A stretch of DNA of 64,000 bases from Hypericum androsaemum (GCA_963995505.1 OZ023181.1:6671487-6735486), one strand, 5' to 3'; shown: positions 29,645 through 41,557, counted from the first letter of the stretch. Numbers and translations: made by a program. The notes: generated by a model from the letters alone, not told the origin.

Positions 29645-30798
29645 CTAGTAAATATGCACGCGCGATGCGAGTGCTGTTCTATTTCAAAATCCGCAAAACA
29701 TATCTTTCGATATTTTCTTTTTTAAGCTGTAGAAAAATAAAAAGAACGGCGTCGGGGGTTCTGGGAGTCGGGGTCAATGGTCGGGAGGATCGAGAGTCGG
29801 GGGGTCAGGGGTCGGGGGGTCCAATGGTCCGAGAGTTCGGGGTCGGGAGCCCAGCAGTTCGGGGGTTCGGCGGTCCTGTGGTCTAGGGGTCCGTAGTCCG
29901 GTGGTTCGGGAGTTCGTGGTCCGGGGGTCGGTTGTCTGATGGTTCGCGGTCCGGGGGTCCAGGGGTTCGGTGGTATGGGGGTTCGGTGGTACGTGATCTG
30001 GGGGTCGGTGGTCCGGGGTCTGGTGGTCCTGTGGTCGGTGGTCCGGTGGTCTGAGGGTCCATGGTACGGTGGTCTGAGGGTCAGTAGTCCGGGGTCTGTG
30101 GTTCGGTGTCCGGGGGTTCGATGGTTCGGGAGTCTGTGGTTCGGTAGTTCGGGGGTCCGTGGTTCGTTAGTCCGGGATCCTTGGTCCGGTGGTCCGGGGT
30201 CTAATGATCTGGGGGTCTGGTGGTCCTATAGTTCGGGAGTCTGTGGTTCAGGGGTCTGTGGTCCGGTAGTTCAGGGGTCCGGGGTTGGTGGTCCGGGTTC
30301 TGGTGATCTGCAGTCCGAGGGTCTATGGTTCAGTGGTCCGATGCTCCGAGGTTTGGGGTCCGGTGGTCCGCGGTCTGGGAGTCCAGGGGTTCGATGGTCC
30401 AGGGTACGTGGTCCGGGGTCTGGGGTTCGGGGGTCTGGTGGTCGGTGGTCCGGGGGTCCGTGGTCCGAGAGTCCGATGGTCTGGTGGTCCGCGGTCAGAG
30501 GGTTTGCAGACTAGGGGTTCGGTGGTTCGATGGTTTGGGTGTCCTGGAGGTCTGTGGTCCGGTAGTCTGGTCTGGGGGTCCAATGGTCCAAGAGTCCGGT
30601 GGTCCGGGGGTCCGTAGTCTGGGGATCGGTGGTCTGGTGGCTTGGGGGTCGGTGGTTTTGGTTTTGAATTTTTGGTTTTGGATTTTGGGTTTGGGTTATT
30701 GGTTTTGGGTTCGGGATTTGAGTTTGGGGGTAGTTTAGACATTTCTACATGACACACCAAACCACCCAAAAAAGAGAATCCCATTTATTTTAGTAAGA
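29645..30798 (-). mobile_element. Helitron A (minus orientation), minisatellite-filled
   Basis: Minus-strand 5' end TCTTACTAAAATAAATG at 30798, preceded by A. The 3' end is CTAG at 29645, followed by T, so insertion was between A and T. About 12 nt before CTAG there is a GC-rich hairpin: GCACTCGC, loop ATC, GCGCGTGC, with one mismatch. TC start, CTRR end, subterminal hairpin and A^T target are the Helitron hallmarks. The interior is mostly a GGTCCGG-type minisatellite without coding capacity. Non-autonomous. Confidence 0.9.
29753..30716. repeat. GGTCCGGGGGTCC-type minisatellite inside Helitron A
   Basis: Almost 1 kb of degenerate heptamer-like units (GGTCCGG, GGGGTCC, GGTTCGG, GGTCTGG). The strong G+T bias removes stops, so long spurious frames arise on both strands (for example the 191-codon frame at 29939-30514). 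They are not genes. The same repeat fills Helitrons B and C. Confidence 0.9.
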
Positions 30799-30906
30799 TT
30801 GCTAAGCGAATATTGAGATTAGTGTGGTTGATTAGCTATTGTGTGGTCATGTTCCTACTTATGGTATGGTGTAACTACGAGGAGTCCATGTGCTATGAGA
30901 ACTAAG

Positions 30907-32120
30907 ATTTTTTTGAAAAGGTAGAATTGTATTAATCTTGGTTTTATGTACAAGTAAGAGAATGGGTGCCTGCCCTCATACAGAAAGCAGAGAGAGCACC
31001 ACATGTCACTGTACAGCCCACCTCAAAAAGAGTCAGGAAAAAGAGTAACCAAGACTATACTAAGCTAAGGGTAAAATTTTTTACTGCAATAAACCAACAG
31101 TGGTATTGCCGTGCAAAACTTCCAATAGCTACCCAAAAGAGGCCAAAGCCCACCAAGCAATGAGGCCTAAAGTAAGCCTCCACATCTACCCAAGACCACC
31201 CAAAACACCTGAAGTTAGGCCATGATGTTTTGGAGAACCATGAGCAAATCTTGCCTACAAAAGATATCTCTTGAACCCGACCAATTTTGTCACTCCATTG
31301 CATTCCTAAGAACATTAGCAATAAGTGCACCAAAGTCGGGGGAAGCATCTTGGAAAATTACGTAGTTTTTGAGGATCTAGATACACCAAATTATTGAGGC
31401 AAAAATGAAATACCAGATCTTGCCATTATCCTCACCATTAAACACTAAACCCATCCATGCAGGTAAGAATCTATCCAGACTTTCAACTGGGACCCAATCA
31501 AGACCTGCCAATCTAATGAGGTAATTCCAAACTCTGGAGGTAAAAGTGCAGCTTAAGAACAGATGGTTCGCAGTCTCGCAGTAGGGCTGAGCCAGAGCGA
31601 CATCAACGCACATTACACAACCTGAATTCGGCTGTGTTAACAACCCAAGATGAAATAGATTTTCCCTGGTTGCAATTCTGTCTTGTAGGGACTGTCAGAG
31701 AAAGCAAGTGATCTTGAAAGGAATAAGAGCAGTTCGGTCTTTTCGCATAACCTCAGGTGATATGAATTGAAAGCCGACAAAAGCCTCAGAATAAAGACTC
31801 TTAATAGAAAAGATGCCCGAATTGTCATAAGCCCATTTAAGGGTATCCCACCCTGAAATCCGAGGGATAAAGTCATCGATCACATTCAGCAACGAATCAC
31901 GACTAGGCAGTTCCCAATCCCGAAGCGACCTCCTCCAATTCAGATTTCATGTCCACGAGCCATGCAAGTGAGTCCCACAATCTGCTACAAAAGCTCCCTT
32001 CTGTGTAGAGACAGAGAAGAGCAGTGAAAACTTGTCTTTTAACGGTTGATCGCAAGCCCAGACGTCATCCCAGAATCTGGTCTCCTTCCCACCGCGGATC
32101 GACATGGAGCATCCTTCCCT
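30907..32120 (-). mobile_element. 5'-truncated LINE 3' end with zf-RVT relic
   Basis: Minus-strand frames read RFWDDVWACDQPLKDKFSLL (about 32090-32030), SGWDTLKWAYDNSGIFSIKS (about 31860-31800), and CVMCVDVALAQPYCETANHL followed by FLSCTFTSRVWN (31643-31520). This order and the Cys/His pattern are those of the C-terminal zf-RVT region of plant LINE reverse transcriptases. The copy is frameshifted. The 3' end reads TACCTTTTCAAAAAAA on the minus strand, ending in the poly(A) at 30907-30913. Dead. Confidence 0.85.
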
Positions 32121-33300
32121 TAATTTCGAAGGGAAAATGCCTGTTCTTTTAGAACAGAGGAAAGAACAATGGTATGCGTTTCTTTCTTATACTTGGTAAC
32201 ATGATAATTGTGCTTGAGATGAATGGTAGCATCATTTGTGTTACAGTGATAAAACCTTCAACACCTTGGTGAGTTCTTATAAGATATGGTACTATATGAT
32301 GAGAAGTATTACTTTCTCACATTACAGATGTATTGGAAATTATAGTTTTTTAATGCTAACAGCTTATTTGAGCGTAGACCTTAAAAATGGTTCAAGAAAC
32401 TATAGGGACAGAAGCCACGATTACAAGACGAAAAATCTATGGAAAATATTGTAGTTTTGTTCGATGTGGTGATGACGAGTATTCAAAGAAAGCACATCCA
32501 ACCCTTTATCAAGTTATAAATCATTGAAAAAGGCTAGTACCGAATTTTTCAATGTTGATTGAGCATTTGAAATGTTGGACAGAATATTTATCTTTTATTG
32601 CATTTTAAATACTTTTAAAATGAATATCGTATTGCTCATCAAAAGAGATGTACCCTACAAATTATTAAAAAAATGGATTGGCTGAAAAGAAAAGGGGGAG
32701 ACTTTGGAGGACATGGTGGATTCCATACTCTATAGTACCGGATGAAATTTAGAAAAAATAGTGGATACTATGCTCCTTAGTGCCAAAGTTGCCAACCAAT
32801 TTATTCATGGAAAATGATAGTTGCATGTCTTGTGGATAATTGGATCTATCAAAGATTTTGATATTACAAGACATAGTGGGGGATAAGTCTTGGCGATCTC
32901 ATTACATTGAGAAAATAAGTAACTCAAATTTGAGTACATAGAATTTAAGGAGGCTATTACCCAAAGCGAGTAATCTAGGAGCTAGTCACTGGATAAGGAG
33001 TTGGGTGAGTCTTGGAAAAATCTAGAAAAGATTTTGGGCCCTTGCAACTTTTCTTTTGTGCTAGAAGGATACTTGAAAACTATTTGAATAACTAGCTCAA
33101 GAACTATCGATCAACTTTAAGTTGAATGTTGATATGTAGGAGGTGCAGTTTCTTGAAATTTAAGAAAGGAACATGTATATCATATTAAATGATAAAGTCA
33201 AAGTTCATAACTTTGAAAAATATAGACAAAGAGGGAGAAAGACTAAGGGATCTATTATAAATGATAAGTTGTGGCCACAACCAATATAAGTCAAACAACT
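32121..33300. other. Probable degraded copia interior / unassigned
   Basis: No intact frame. The segment lies between the LINE and the recognisable copia RNase H tail and is in the right place to be decayed copia pol, but I could not identify reverse transcriptase motifs. Stretches such as AAAAGAAAAGGGGGAGACTTTGGAGG (split across 32690-32715) suggest retroelement-like text only. Confidence 0.3.
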
Positions 33301-34722
33301 ATGTCTAGAATTTAGCCCGATGTACAACGGAAAATCAGACATATCGCTTGAGGTATAAGTACGTCAGGTACTTGATATTGTCAGGTATATTCACAAAAGT
33401 GCTTATATGGAACGACAATAGTTTGGAAGATCTGTTCACTAAATGACTCTCGAGAAACTTAATGAAAGCGCATGATTTTTAGGAATGGATCTAGAATTTC
33501 TCACAAAGTCACCAATAGTGGTGTAACCCAACCTCTATTCTAGCACTACCCCTAGTCTAAAGGTTTAAAGGGTAATAACAAGCTATTGTAGCGGAAAAAA
33601 ATTTACAGACCAAAGTACTTGTTTAGGTGTTGGAGGTTGAAGTATTATATATACTCTTAATAGAGTCAACTTGTCAGACAAAGAGACAAGTGTATTGTCT
33701 TAAGACACCAAGACATAAAAGGACACTCCATCTATATGAATATCGGAAGTGGTGCCACTTCTAACAAAGTTCGGAGGTAGAACTTTGCAAATATTTATGA
33801 AACTAGGAAGAGCACAAGGCCACTAGCGGTACTGAAATTCTCTGGGAACTAAACAAAATGTTCATAGTTTATGTGTGAAATAATTTCTGATTTGGACACA
33901 AAGAATCGATGTTTAAGCAACTAGCCATCATCAATTTCATTCAAACCTTGAAATAATTTCACTAATAAAAAATTTAAGTCGAAATACACCTTTTAAATAC
34001 ATAAGACTATGGGATTGGTGGATTAAATTGTTAACCAAGTGGGAGATTGTTGGTGTCATTTGATGGAAACAGTGTCTACTGCCCCTTGAGGTCAAGTTGT
34101 CGTGGTTACTGCCACTTCACAGGAACATCAATAATTTGTTTATGTCATTTGGTTATAAAACCAAATGAAATATTGTTTGGATTAAAATTAAAGATACACA
34201 AATGGTTAACAATTTTCAAAGAGAAAGAAAGAGATAATGAGAGAGAAATATGTCTCTTCATCAATAGTACTTGGTGGAATTCAAGTGATTTTTGATTTGC
34301 TATATAAAGGATCAAACCATTGCCATTTGTATATCCTATTCATTCGCATATTTCTTCTCCTCTTATATTATCCTTCACGAAGACATTCTTGTTTAGTTCT
34401 AGAGGTAATATTCTATTGCTTGCCACTTAGAATATCTAAAATTCTTGAGTAATCCTAGGAGTGTACTTGCCAGAACTCATTGGCAATGTATAGTGGGGGC
34501 AAATAATACTTTAAGGACAGTGATTACTAATCACGCCTCAAGAATATAAGTTCGAAGACTTCCATCGAAGTAGTTCAAGCATCGGTAAGTCAATCACTTT
34601 GACGATCATTGGTGACTCGGCAATCGAATTTGGAATACCAGGATTGCTCGTAAATCATTCATGTCTCGTCAATTTTATCGATATTTCAAGAATCAGTTTA
34701 TATCCCCACTTTACCACAACAG
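33301..34722 (+). mobile_element. Copia-type retrotransposon 3' end: RNase H tail plus 3' LTR
   Basis: At about 33325-33480 a frame reads KSRHIRLRYKYVRYLILSGI and then NSLEDLFTK, a stop, and LSRNLMKAHDF. This is the end of copia RNase H (typically ADPLTKGLSR). After ~550 bp of non-coding sequence a purine tract AAGTGGGAGATTG ends at 34047. An LTR starts TGTTGGTGTCATTTG at 34048, contains TATATAAAGG near 34303, and probably ends ACCACAACA at about 34722. Multiple stops make it inactive. The 5' part is not recognisable in the window. Confidence 0.7.
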
Positions 34723-35266
34723 AAACTTCATGATCTAGGTGTTATAAGGAAGAAGTCCGAGGAGAAATCTTCCGAGTGTGAGAACTATGTAAAAGTAGCA
34801 TGGAGGTTAGTTATATCTTTGAGATTAGAAGTGGACCAAGTTTACTCGAAGTGAAAAATGAGAGAATGTCATGAACTTTTTATTATGAATAATCAAAGTA
34901 CATCATAATGGCAAGAGGATGGCTTTTAAAGTAGCACCGAGAGTGAAAGAGATCATGCAAAAATGGCAATCATATTAATCCAAAATATATTTTTTTTGAA
35001 AGGTAAATTACACCATGTCAATGCCAGAATTTGAACCCTAGACCTCTTAGATATTTACAACACTTTATGTCGTTGGGTTACAAGCCCTTTGGCTAATCCA
35101 AAATAATTTTACGTAATCCCATTTGAAAAGTGCGTCTTGTTAAAATCATACAAAAAATATCATAGAAAATCTTAAACAAGGAAGAAGAGTACATAATTTT
35201 TTATGAGATTTCCTTCATAGTTAAAAAAGTTTACCCGAAAATTGTTGGGAAAATAGTACACCATAA
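34723..35266. other. Intergenic with an ~85-bp block shared with 28690-28785
   Basis: The segment 34850-34935 (GAGAGAATGTCATGAACTT ... GTACATCATAATGGCA) matches 28705-28785 in the same orientation. The remainder is AT-rich and non-coding. Confidence 0.5.
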
Positions 35267-35275
35267 AATAATATA

Positions 35276-36136
35276 GGATAAATTACTCTCAGGCTCCTGG
35301 TGTTTGGTATATTTAAGGCTCTCGCCCCTCTGTATTATGGTAATCGATTAAAAACTCCCCGAGGTTTGGTTTTATTATACTCTCAGGCCCCTCGCTGATG
35401 TCATCAATTATTTTTTCTTATTTTATTTCAAAAAAGATGGTTATACCCCTAGGTCGTCTTCAACCTCCAAGCCATCCACCATCTTCCAACCTCGACCTCG
35501 TCGTGCCTCAACCTCAAAATCACCGCCAAGAATAATTGCTTGCCCACGACGGCGGTCGTTCCCCTACCGCCGCGGATCGGAGAGGAACAACCTATAAGTG
35601 GGTCCTCAGTGGCATCATTTTTGTCTCTGCTCTCGAAGACGACGGGATCGAGTTACTTAGTACAGGAGGAGAATTAGAACTAGAAGCCTCCTCGTTCATC
35701 CTCGTCGCTGTCCCCCGCCGCCACCCAGCCCAGGAATCCCGTTACTCACGTCCTCGATGTCGAATTACCATTCCTTCTTCCTGTCTGATCGGCCCGCCCC
35801 CTTCTCGGGGTCGAAAACTCTAAGCCCGGGGCAGAATTTGCAGATTGGAGGGCGAGATCGATCGCGAGACGGGGAACGACTACAAGGGAGGAGGATCCTC
35901 TCCAATACGCGGTGGTCGAAAAACGACGCTGTCGACGTTTGCATTTAATTATTATTTTTTTATTAATTTTTGTAAGGGTATATAAATCATTTACTTAAAA
36001 AAATTGATCGATGACATTAGCGAGGGGCCTGAGAGTATAATAAAACCAAACCTCGGGGAATTTTTAATCGATTACCAGAATACAGGAGGCGAGTGTGAAA
36101 TATACCAAACACCAGGGGCCTTAGAATAATTTATCC
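35276..36136. mobile_element. MULE with exact 9-bp TSD (same family as 20982-22108)
   Basis: Ends GGATAAATTACTCTCAGG and GGATAAATTATTCTAAGG (right end read on the complement) form ~150-bp inverted repeats. They are flanked by AATAATATA at 35267-35275 and 36137-36145. The 861-bp element has no transposase. Its GC-rich centre (35450-35940) has open frames on both strands, for example 35536-35823, and is probably captured coding DNA that I cannot identify. Confidence 0.9.
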
Positions 36137-36145
36137 AATAATATA

Positions 36146-37661
36146 TCACCTCTTCTGCGATACCACATGATATTAAAGTGAATTTTTTCTTGTGAATAAA
36201 GATCTTAGAACACTTTCATACCAATATTATACGGACATGCATCTCAAAAAATATAAAGAACAAAGAATTTTTGAATAAATCTATCAAATTGTCGCTTGAA
36301 AAATCATCTTGAACATGTTTTTTCCCCTCATTTTGAAGGTCATGCATGAAAAAAATCACGAGATATACGTTACGTCTTTTTACAGAATATATATGTTTTA
36401 TTTGATCACTTTTTATATACAAAAATTTTCAATTGTGTGATACCTACAATATTATTGTCATATAAAGGGCCCGGATTGGGCACAGAATTCACAATTCCAT
36501 CCCGTCCAAAAAATGGGCAAAAAAGTCAATGCCCCTGACACGTCTGACGCAACTGACGTGTCTAATGCGCGTAAGGTGGTGGGAAAATGACCCGCGCCTT
36601 GGGAAGAGGATCTTCTTTATATTTTATTATTATTATTTAATTAATTTTTTATTATTAATATTTGTAAATATTATTAAATATTATCGTAACAGATTCTGCC
36701 ATTTTGTCGTAATTAGATATGCAATTTTATCGTATTCGGGCATACCATTTGACATAACCGGACATGCCATTTGACAAACACCTTTCAGCCACTAGGTCGA
36801 CTATTGATTTCAAATATATTTTTGATATCTTTATGCTATGAATTTGGAGAAGTTATAAACTATAAAGTTGTAGATATACCTCTCAGCTTCAGACAGCAAC
36901 TTGAATCAATTCAATCGGGCTCTGGAGTCAGAAATTATGACTCTCCTACCAAAATATGTCCTCGTAACTCAGTTGACTCTTGACTTCAAACGTATTTTAG
37001 ACATTCTTACACTCTGTCTTTGGAGAAGTCATAAACTACAAAGTTATAGATATACATTTCAGTCTTTCCCAAAGGGAGGAAAGAAGAAAGGAGGAAGGAA
37101 GGGAGAGATGGACTTAAAAAACAAAAATACCCCAAATAACTAGTACCATCAAATCTCTCACGCGCGCCTAATCATCAAGATCAATGGCTCTGATTAAATC
37201 ATGTAGGTACGGATTCTCTCTATTAGTACCTGCACTCAATCCACTTTCATAAAAAAAAATTTGAAAACTAATTGCATTATTTTCTGTTATAGTTGCTTGT
37301 ATGATTACATGAAATAACTGTTATAGTGCCAAATAACTTGTATCCTAACGACAAAAGATGTTATAAATATCTAGAAAGTCCTGGAAATTTATCTTTCAAA
37401 AAAATAACTGTTATAATTTTTTCATATATTATCATAAAATACTCGCACTTCCACATGGAAATAAATACCAATTGATCATTACGTGGTTCAATAAATATCA
37501 TGAATCACCGAACGACATTTGACCCACTGATATAAGACATTTATAACTTGACAGAAGTTCATGGTTTAATCCCTCGTAGGTATAATCATAGTATACAAAA
37601 TTACCTTTAAAAAAATAAATATCATGAATCAACTGGGAAAATGAGATCCATATTAGTCTTA
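36146..37661. other. Intergenic, nothing recognised
   Basis: AT-rich DNA. A short piece at about 36160-36195 (GATACCACATGATATTAAAG followed by TGAATTTTTT) resembles the right end of the MULE-like element at 949-2030. Two similar ~60-bp blocks near 36790-36890 and 36975-37060 (TTGGAGAAGT, ATAAACTATAAAGTT-like, GATATACC) form a diverged tandem duplication. No gene. Confidence 0.4.
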
Positions 37662-37835
37662 TCTTATTACAATAAAGGAAACGCCTTTTTATGTGGTTTG
37701 ATGTCACATTTGGAAATGTCAAAACTACCCTAAATATTAAAATCTTAAACTTAATTCCAAACCCCACCCAAACCTCAAAATCCCCAACCTCAAACCCCCA
37801 ACCTCTGTACCCTCGGACTCGGACCCCTAGAACCC

Positions 37836-37862
37836 CCCCCCCCCCCCCCCCCCCCACCCCCC
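37836..37862. repeat. Poly(C) tract in Helitron B
   Basis: An almost uninterrupted run of about 26 C residues, broken by one A, at the start of the minisatellite of Helitron B. The exact length may be a sequencing or assembly artefact, as homopolymers of this size are often miscounted. The glycine-rich frame on the minus strand at this point is an artefact of the tract. Confidence 0.85.
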
Positions 37863-38074
37863 CACCGGACCGCGGAATACGGACCCCGAGCCGCGGACCC
37901 CCAGACTTTTGAGACCCCTGGACCGTCGACCCCGAACCCTCGGACCCCAGACCTCGGACTATATAAACACCTGGACCATGAACCTCGGACCGCCGACCCC
38001 GAACTCCCGGATCCCAGAATCTCGACCTCAGACCACCGGACCACAGACCCCGGACCACCGAGATACCCGACCCA

Positions 38075-39566
38075 TGAAAGGAAAGATTTTTACACCCCTC
38101 TTGCAATAAAGAGTAAGTAAGGGATTGTCGTCCCATAAGGACTAAGTTCTAGGCCACAAATACGACTCGACCACTAGTTTAGAACTACAAGTAATGGATT
38201 TGTCAATTCCAAACACGAGTTGGTTACTACAACGACTAAACTAGAAGATAATTTAAACAATAAAGGAAAGAGTGGGCTTGGCACAAATGACACCTAGATA
38301 ACCAAACGGTCTATGGGGTTTATTAAGTTCGTATTATGGTCCGAGTGTTTCTAAAGTAACTAATCAACGCTTCTATCATTAATTAGTCTAAATTGATCAT
38401 TAATTAAGCTTAGTTGAACTAATTGTACTTTTACAACTAATTAGCCACGTAATCTAACTAATTACTAAGTATAACCATCACCCTTTGGACAACTAACCAC
38501 CTAATGAGATCCCTCATCAAAAAACAACTAATTAATTAGTTAAATGATCTATTAATCCTAACCCCTCCTGGTGATTAGCATTAATTATGTTCATAATCAA
38601 GGTGATCAAGCAAGATTAAGTATTAAACTCATTAACTAGTTCACAAACCTTAGCATTTTAATCCCACTAAACCATAGGTTAAATATATACCATCAACGCA
38701 CCAAACCCACTAATCAACTACTCACACATATCAACTACACAACTAAACACATCCATTAAATAAAGCATGTAAACCATGAACATAAAAGAGAGGGTTAAAG
38801 AAAGCTTAAGATGATCTTCAAAGCTTTCAAAAGTTCTCCTTCAAGTTCTCTACAAGCTCCAACAATGGTGAGCCAAGTTTCTCTTCCAAACGAGAGAGAG
38901 CGAGTGGAGTTGGTGAGTGTTTTTGAGAAAATATAGAAGTCTAAGAGTTCTAAGTTGGCTTGCAAGGAAAGCCAATAGCTATTTATACAAAAATTTCCAA
39001 CTCAAACTAACTAAACTATTCCTAAAGTTCCAGCCAAGTAAAGCCATGGACAATCCCGAAATGGGCCCAAAATGGTTCATGAATTTCGGCCCATCTCGAC
39101 TAGGCAAGTTCTCAGATTTAAAGCTTAATTTTGGACAGATTTTTCACCCTCTTAGACTCCAAATTTAAAGAAGACTATTAGAGACAAAATTATAGCCACG
39201 GATGTCTTCTTTTCAGAACCTCCTCACTCGTCTCCATCGGACATTGTATGCGAAAGTTATCTTTATTTGAGTCACTCGAGATCAGACTACCCAATGTCCT
39301 CGAGGTCCCGATCGTGCACCATTCTTCACGGCTGATCCAATCGTCTTTGACACGATCGAAGGTGCACCAATATCCTCCTCGCATCTCCACAAAGTTTTCT
39401 AGCAATAAACACAAACAAAACGCAATGAAAATTACAAGAACTACACTAAAATATTCAAAGCAAGAAATATGACATAACATCAATACGTAACAAACAAAAA
39501 TACTAGAAACAACGAAAAACCAACACTAAGACATACATAGATGATCGAGTATTTCCGCACTCATCA
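38075..39566 (-). mobile_element. Solo LTR nested in Helitron B
   Basis: On the minus strand it runs from TGATGAGTGCGGAAATAC (39566) to TTTCCTTTCA (38075), 1492 bp. It has a central TATAAATAG box (near 38980) and no internal retroelement domain. Flanks are GCCCA (39567-39571) and ACCCA (38070-38074), a 5-bp target duplication with one mismatch. It is clearly homologous to the solo LTR at 56932-58401 in opposite orientation. Insertion inside the minisatellite means Helitron B is older. Confidence 0.85.
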
Positions 39567-39938
39567 GCCCACCAGACCACAGACCACTAAGACAACCGAG
39601 ACCCCGGACCCCCTAGACCACCGGACCGCCGGACCCTGAACCCTCAACCCCAGACTACTGACCCCCGGACCCCCGAATCCCCGGACCGCTAGATCACCGG
39701 ACCACGGAACCCCAGACCAGCGGATCCTCGGACCACGGACCCTCGTATCCCCAAACCACGGACCCACCAACCGCCAGACCCATGGACCACTGGACCGCCA
39801 GATCCCCTACCCCGGACCACGGGACCCCGGACCCCATTCTTTTTTTATTTTTGTACAACTTAAAAAAAATCATTGAACGATATGTTTTGCAGATTTTAAA
39901 ACAGAACAGTACTCGCATCGCGTGTACGTATTTACTAG

Positions 39939-40840
39939 TTAATTCATAATAGAAACAAGATTTCTCCTTTTAAGAAATCAACAAAGAAACGAAGTGTAGG
40001 CCTCCTATAAAAAAGAGAGTAAAAATCCCACAAATAAAATAATGGAGGCCCAGCAACCAAAATAGAGGCCCAATATAGACTTAGTATTTTACTAGCGTCG
40101 TGTTTGTTTCCGGAGTTCCGGCCACACTGAAATACAAAGGGGTTAGGTCACGTTTGGCAACAAAGCCAAACGCAAAACCTAAAAAAAATAATATTTACTC
40201 GAGTAAAGGGAAGAGCTTCAGAGCAGGCCCCCCCTTCCACTTTCAACGGTGATTTTTTTCTTACTCTTCCTTGCACGTTTATCTTAAGTTTTCACCTTGG
40301 AGCTTTTCCTGTTTTTTGAAAGTTCGATATTCAGAGTTGATCACCATCGAATCTGTTTTTTTAGGAGTCACTTACCATGTTGTTTTTTAACTTGTTTTCT
40401 TAAGTACATAAGAAACCACGAAAAGAATGGAGGTCGCCCCGTGTTTTAACGTCAATCCTAATCCCAAAATATTTTGTCTGAGGGTAACGTCAAGGATGGA
40501 TCAAATTCATCCGAAGGACGAGAACAACTGAATCATTGCGTGCTATATTTTTCATTTTGATTTGCTTTTTGTGAGGGTTGAAAGTAATACGCCATCGTTG
40601 ATCGAAGATATCTAGTAGCAAATAATCTTTGGCTTTGGCCCCAAAATTTGCCGATAGACGTTCCTTGCTATTTTGCCTTGTGATTGGGGTTCCCTGTGTT
40701 AGTTTTTTGTGATTTCCGTGCCAGCCCGTCGCGCCACGTGTATATTGTTGAGTTGTATTAGCTGCATTGTGTTTGGAAGTTGATGATGCAATTTGGTTGC
40801 TACTATGCTTATTCAGTTGGGAGGGAGAGGGTGCAGCAAC
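39939..40840. other. Intergenic upstream of the Harbinger-derived pair
   Basis: No intact gene. At 40151-40178 there is a small perfect inverted repeat, GTTTGGC-AACAAA-GCCAAAC, in text reading GGTCACGTTTGGCAA. This resembles a Harbinger-type end, but no partner was found downstream. The Myb/SANT DNA-binding half expected before the ORF at 40841 could not be recognised here in any frame. Confidence 0.4.
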
Positions 40841-41257
40841 ATGTCGGTTGACCCGAGTGCTGCGATGGCGTTTGGCGACGAAGACGCATCTTCTGGCTCC
40901 GGGGAGGACGGCCACTTGCTGGTGGATGGGCACAGCAAGCGTCAGCCATCCACGCCCTCGGCCTCTGCCCGTCGCAAGAGGAGTCGCAAGACTACTGGCG
41001 ATGCCATTGTTGATGCCATGCTTGAGATTGCTGCTGCTTCGAAGACGCGGGCGGCTGCTATCGCGAAGAACGAGGACCGCTTCTCCATAAGTAAGTGCAT
41101 CCAAGCATTGGACGAGATGCAAGGTGTTGATCAACGGCTTTACTTTCTTGCCTTGGATTTGTTTGAAAATCCAGTTCCCAGGGAGTTTTTTTTGTCCTTG
41201 AAGAATGCGAAACGCTTGCTTTGGTTGCAGCGCAAGTGTGGTTTTTCTTCTAGCTGA
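40841..41257 (+). CDS. Harbinger ORF1-type (Myb/SANT-like) protein, C-terminal part only
   Basis: Encodes 138 residues from the ATG at 40841. A polar, basic segment (SASARRKRSRK) is followed by FSISKCIQALDEMQGVDQRL and FLSLKNAKRLLWLQRK. The latter is the conserved C-terminal block of plant Myb/SANT-like proteins, including L10-interacting MYB-like proteins and the ORF1 partners of PIF/Harbinger transposases. The N-terminal Myb_DNA-bind_3 domain is not visible upstream, so this is truncated, or an exon whose acceptor could be the AG at 40816. A nuclease ORF follows within 300 bp, the usual Harbinger pairing. A downstream splice from 41240 (TGTG before GTTTTT) to 41514 would keep frame with the nuclease, but that donor is weak. 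Expression unknown. Confidence 0.55.
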   Translation: MSVDPSAAMAFGDEDASSGSGEDGHLLVDGHSKRQPSTPSASARRKRSRKTTGDAIVDAMLEIAAASKTRAAAIAKNEDRFSISKCIQALDEMQGVDQRLYFLALDLFENPVPREFFLSLKNAKRLLWLQRKCGFSSS

Positions 41258-41557
41258 TTAGTTTTGGAGATACTGCTAGTTTGCTGGGTTCTGAAATGTG
41301 GTCGGGATCTCGTATTCTTAGGGTGATTGCACGTCTTGTAACTAGCCTGACTTTGTCATTGTGTCTGTTTCACCCGGTAAATTCAAGAGCTTGACCTTTT
41401 CATTTGTTCATTTGAAATTGAAGTCTATATTCTAGATGGCAACGTATGTTTATGCTTGGAGAATGTCATTCTGTTATATTTGTTGTTGTTGTTGTTTTCC
41501 TTACATTGGACAGATAATTCAGCCAGCGGGCATGACTTTGAGCTAATCTTGGACGAG

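Larger units (their letters stand above)
37662..39938 (+). mobile_element. Helitron B (plus orientation), split by a solo LTR
   Basis: The 5' end TCTTATTACAATAAAGG at 37662 is preceded by A. The 3' end CTAG at 39935-39938 is followed by T and preceded by the GC-rich hairpin ACTCGCATCGCGTGTACG. Its terminal regions match Helitron A. The interior is the GGACCCCGGACC minisatellite (37795-38069 and 39572-39838), interrupted by the LTR at 38075-39566. Without the LTR the Helitron is about 780 bp. No coding capacity. Confidence 0.9.

Noticed and set aside
29939..30738. Long open frames (137-191 codons) on both strands
   Set aside because: They lie in the GGTCCGG minisatellite of Helitron A. They reflect a stop-poor repeat, have no domain, and occur in every frame.
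40151..40178. Harbinger terminal inverted repeat left of the nuclease pair
   Set aside because: Only a local palindrome; no partner sequence or 3-bp target duplication was seen after 42943.
40490..41134. A 214-codon minus-strand frame
   Set aside because: Antisense to the Myb/SANT-like ORF. The plus-strand translation has a recognisable conserved block and this one does not.
41456..41557. Hydrophobic start (MENVILLYLLLLLFSLHW) of the nuclease frame as a signal peptide
   Set aside because: It coincides with a T-rich tract ending in CAG at 41513, which looks like a polypyrimidine tract and splice acceptor. A secreted nuclease of this family is not expected.
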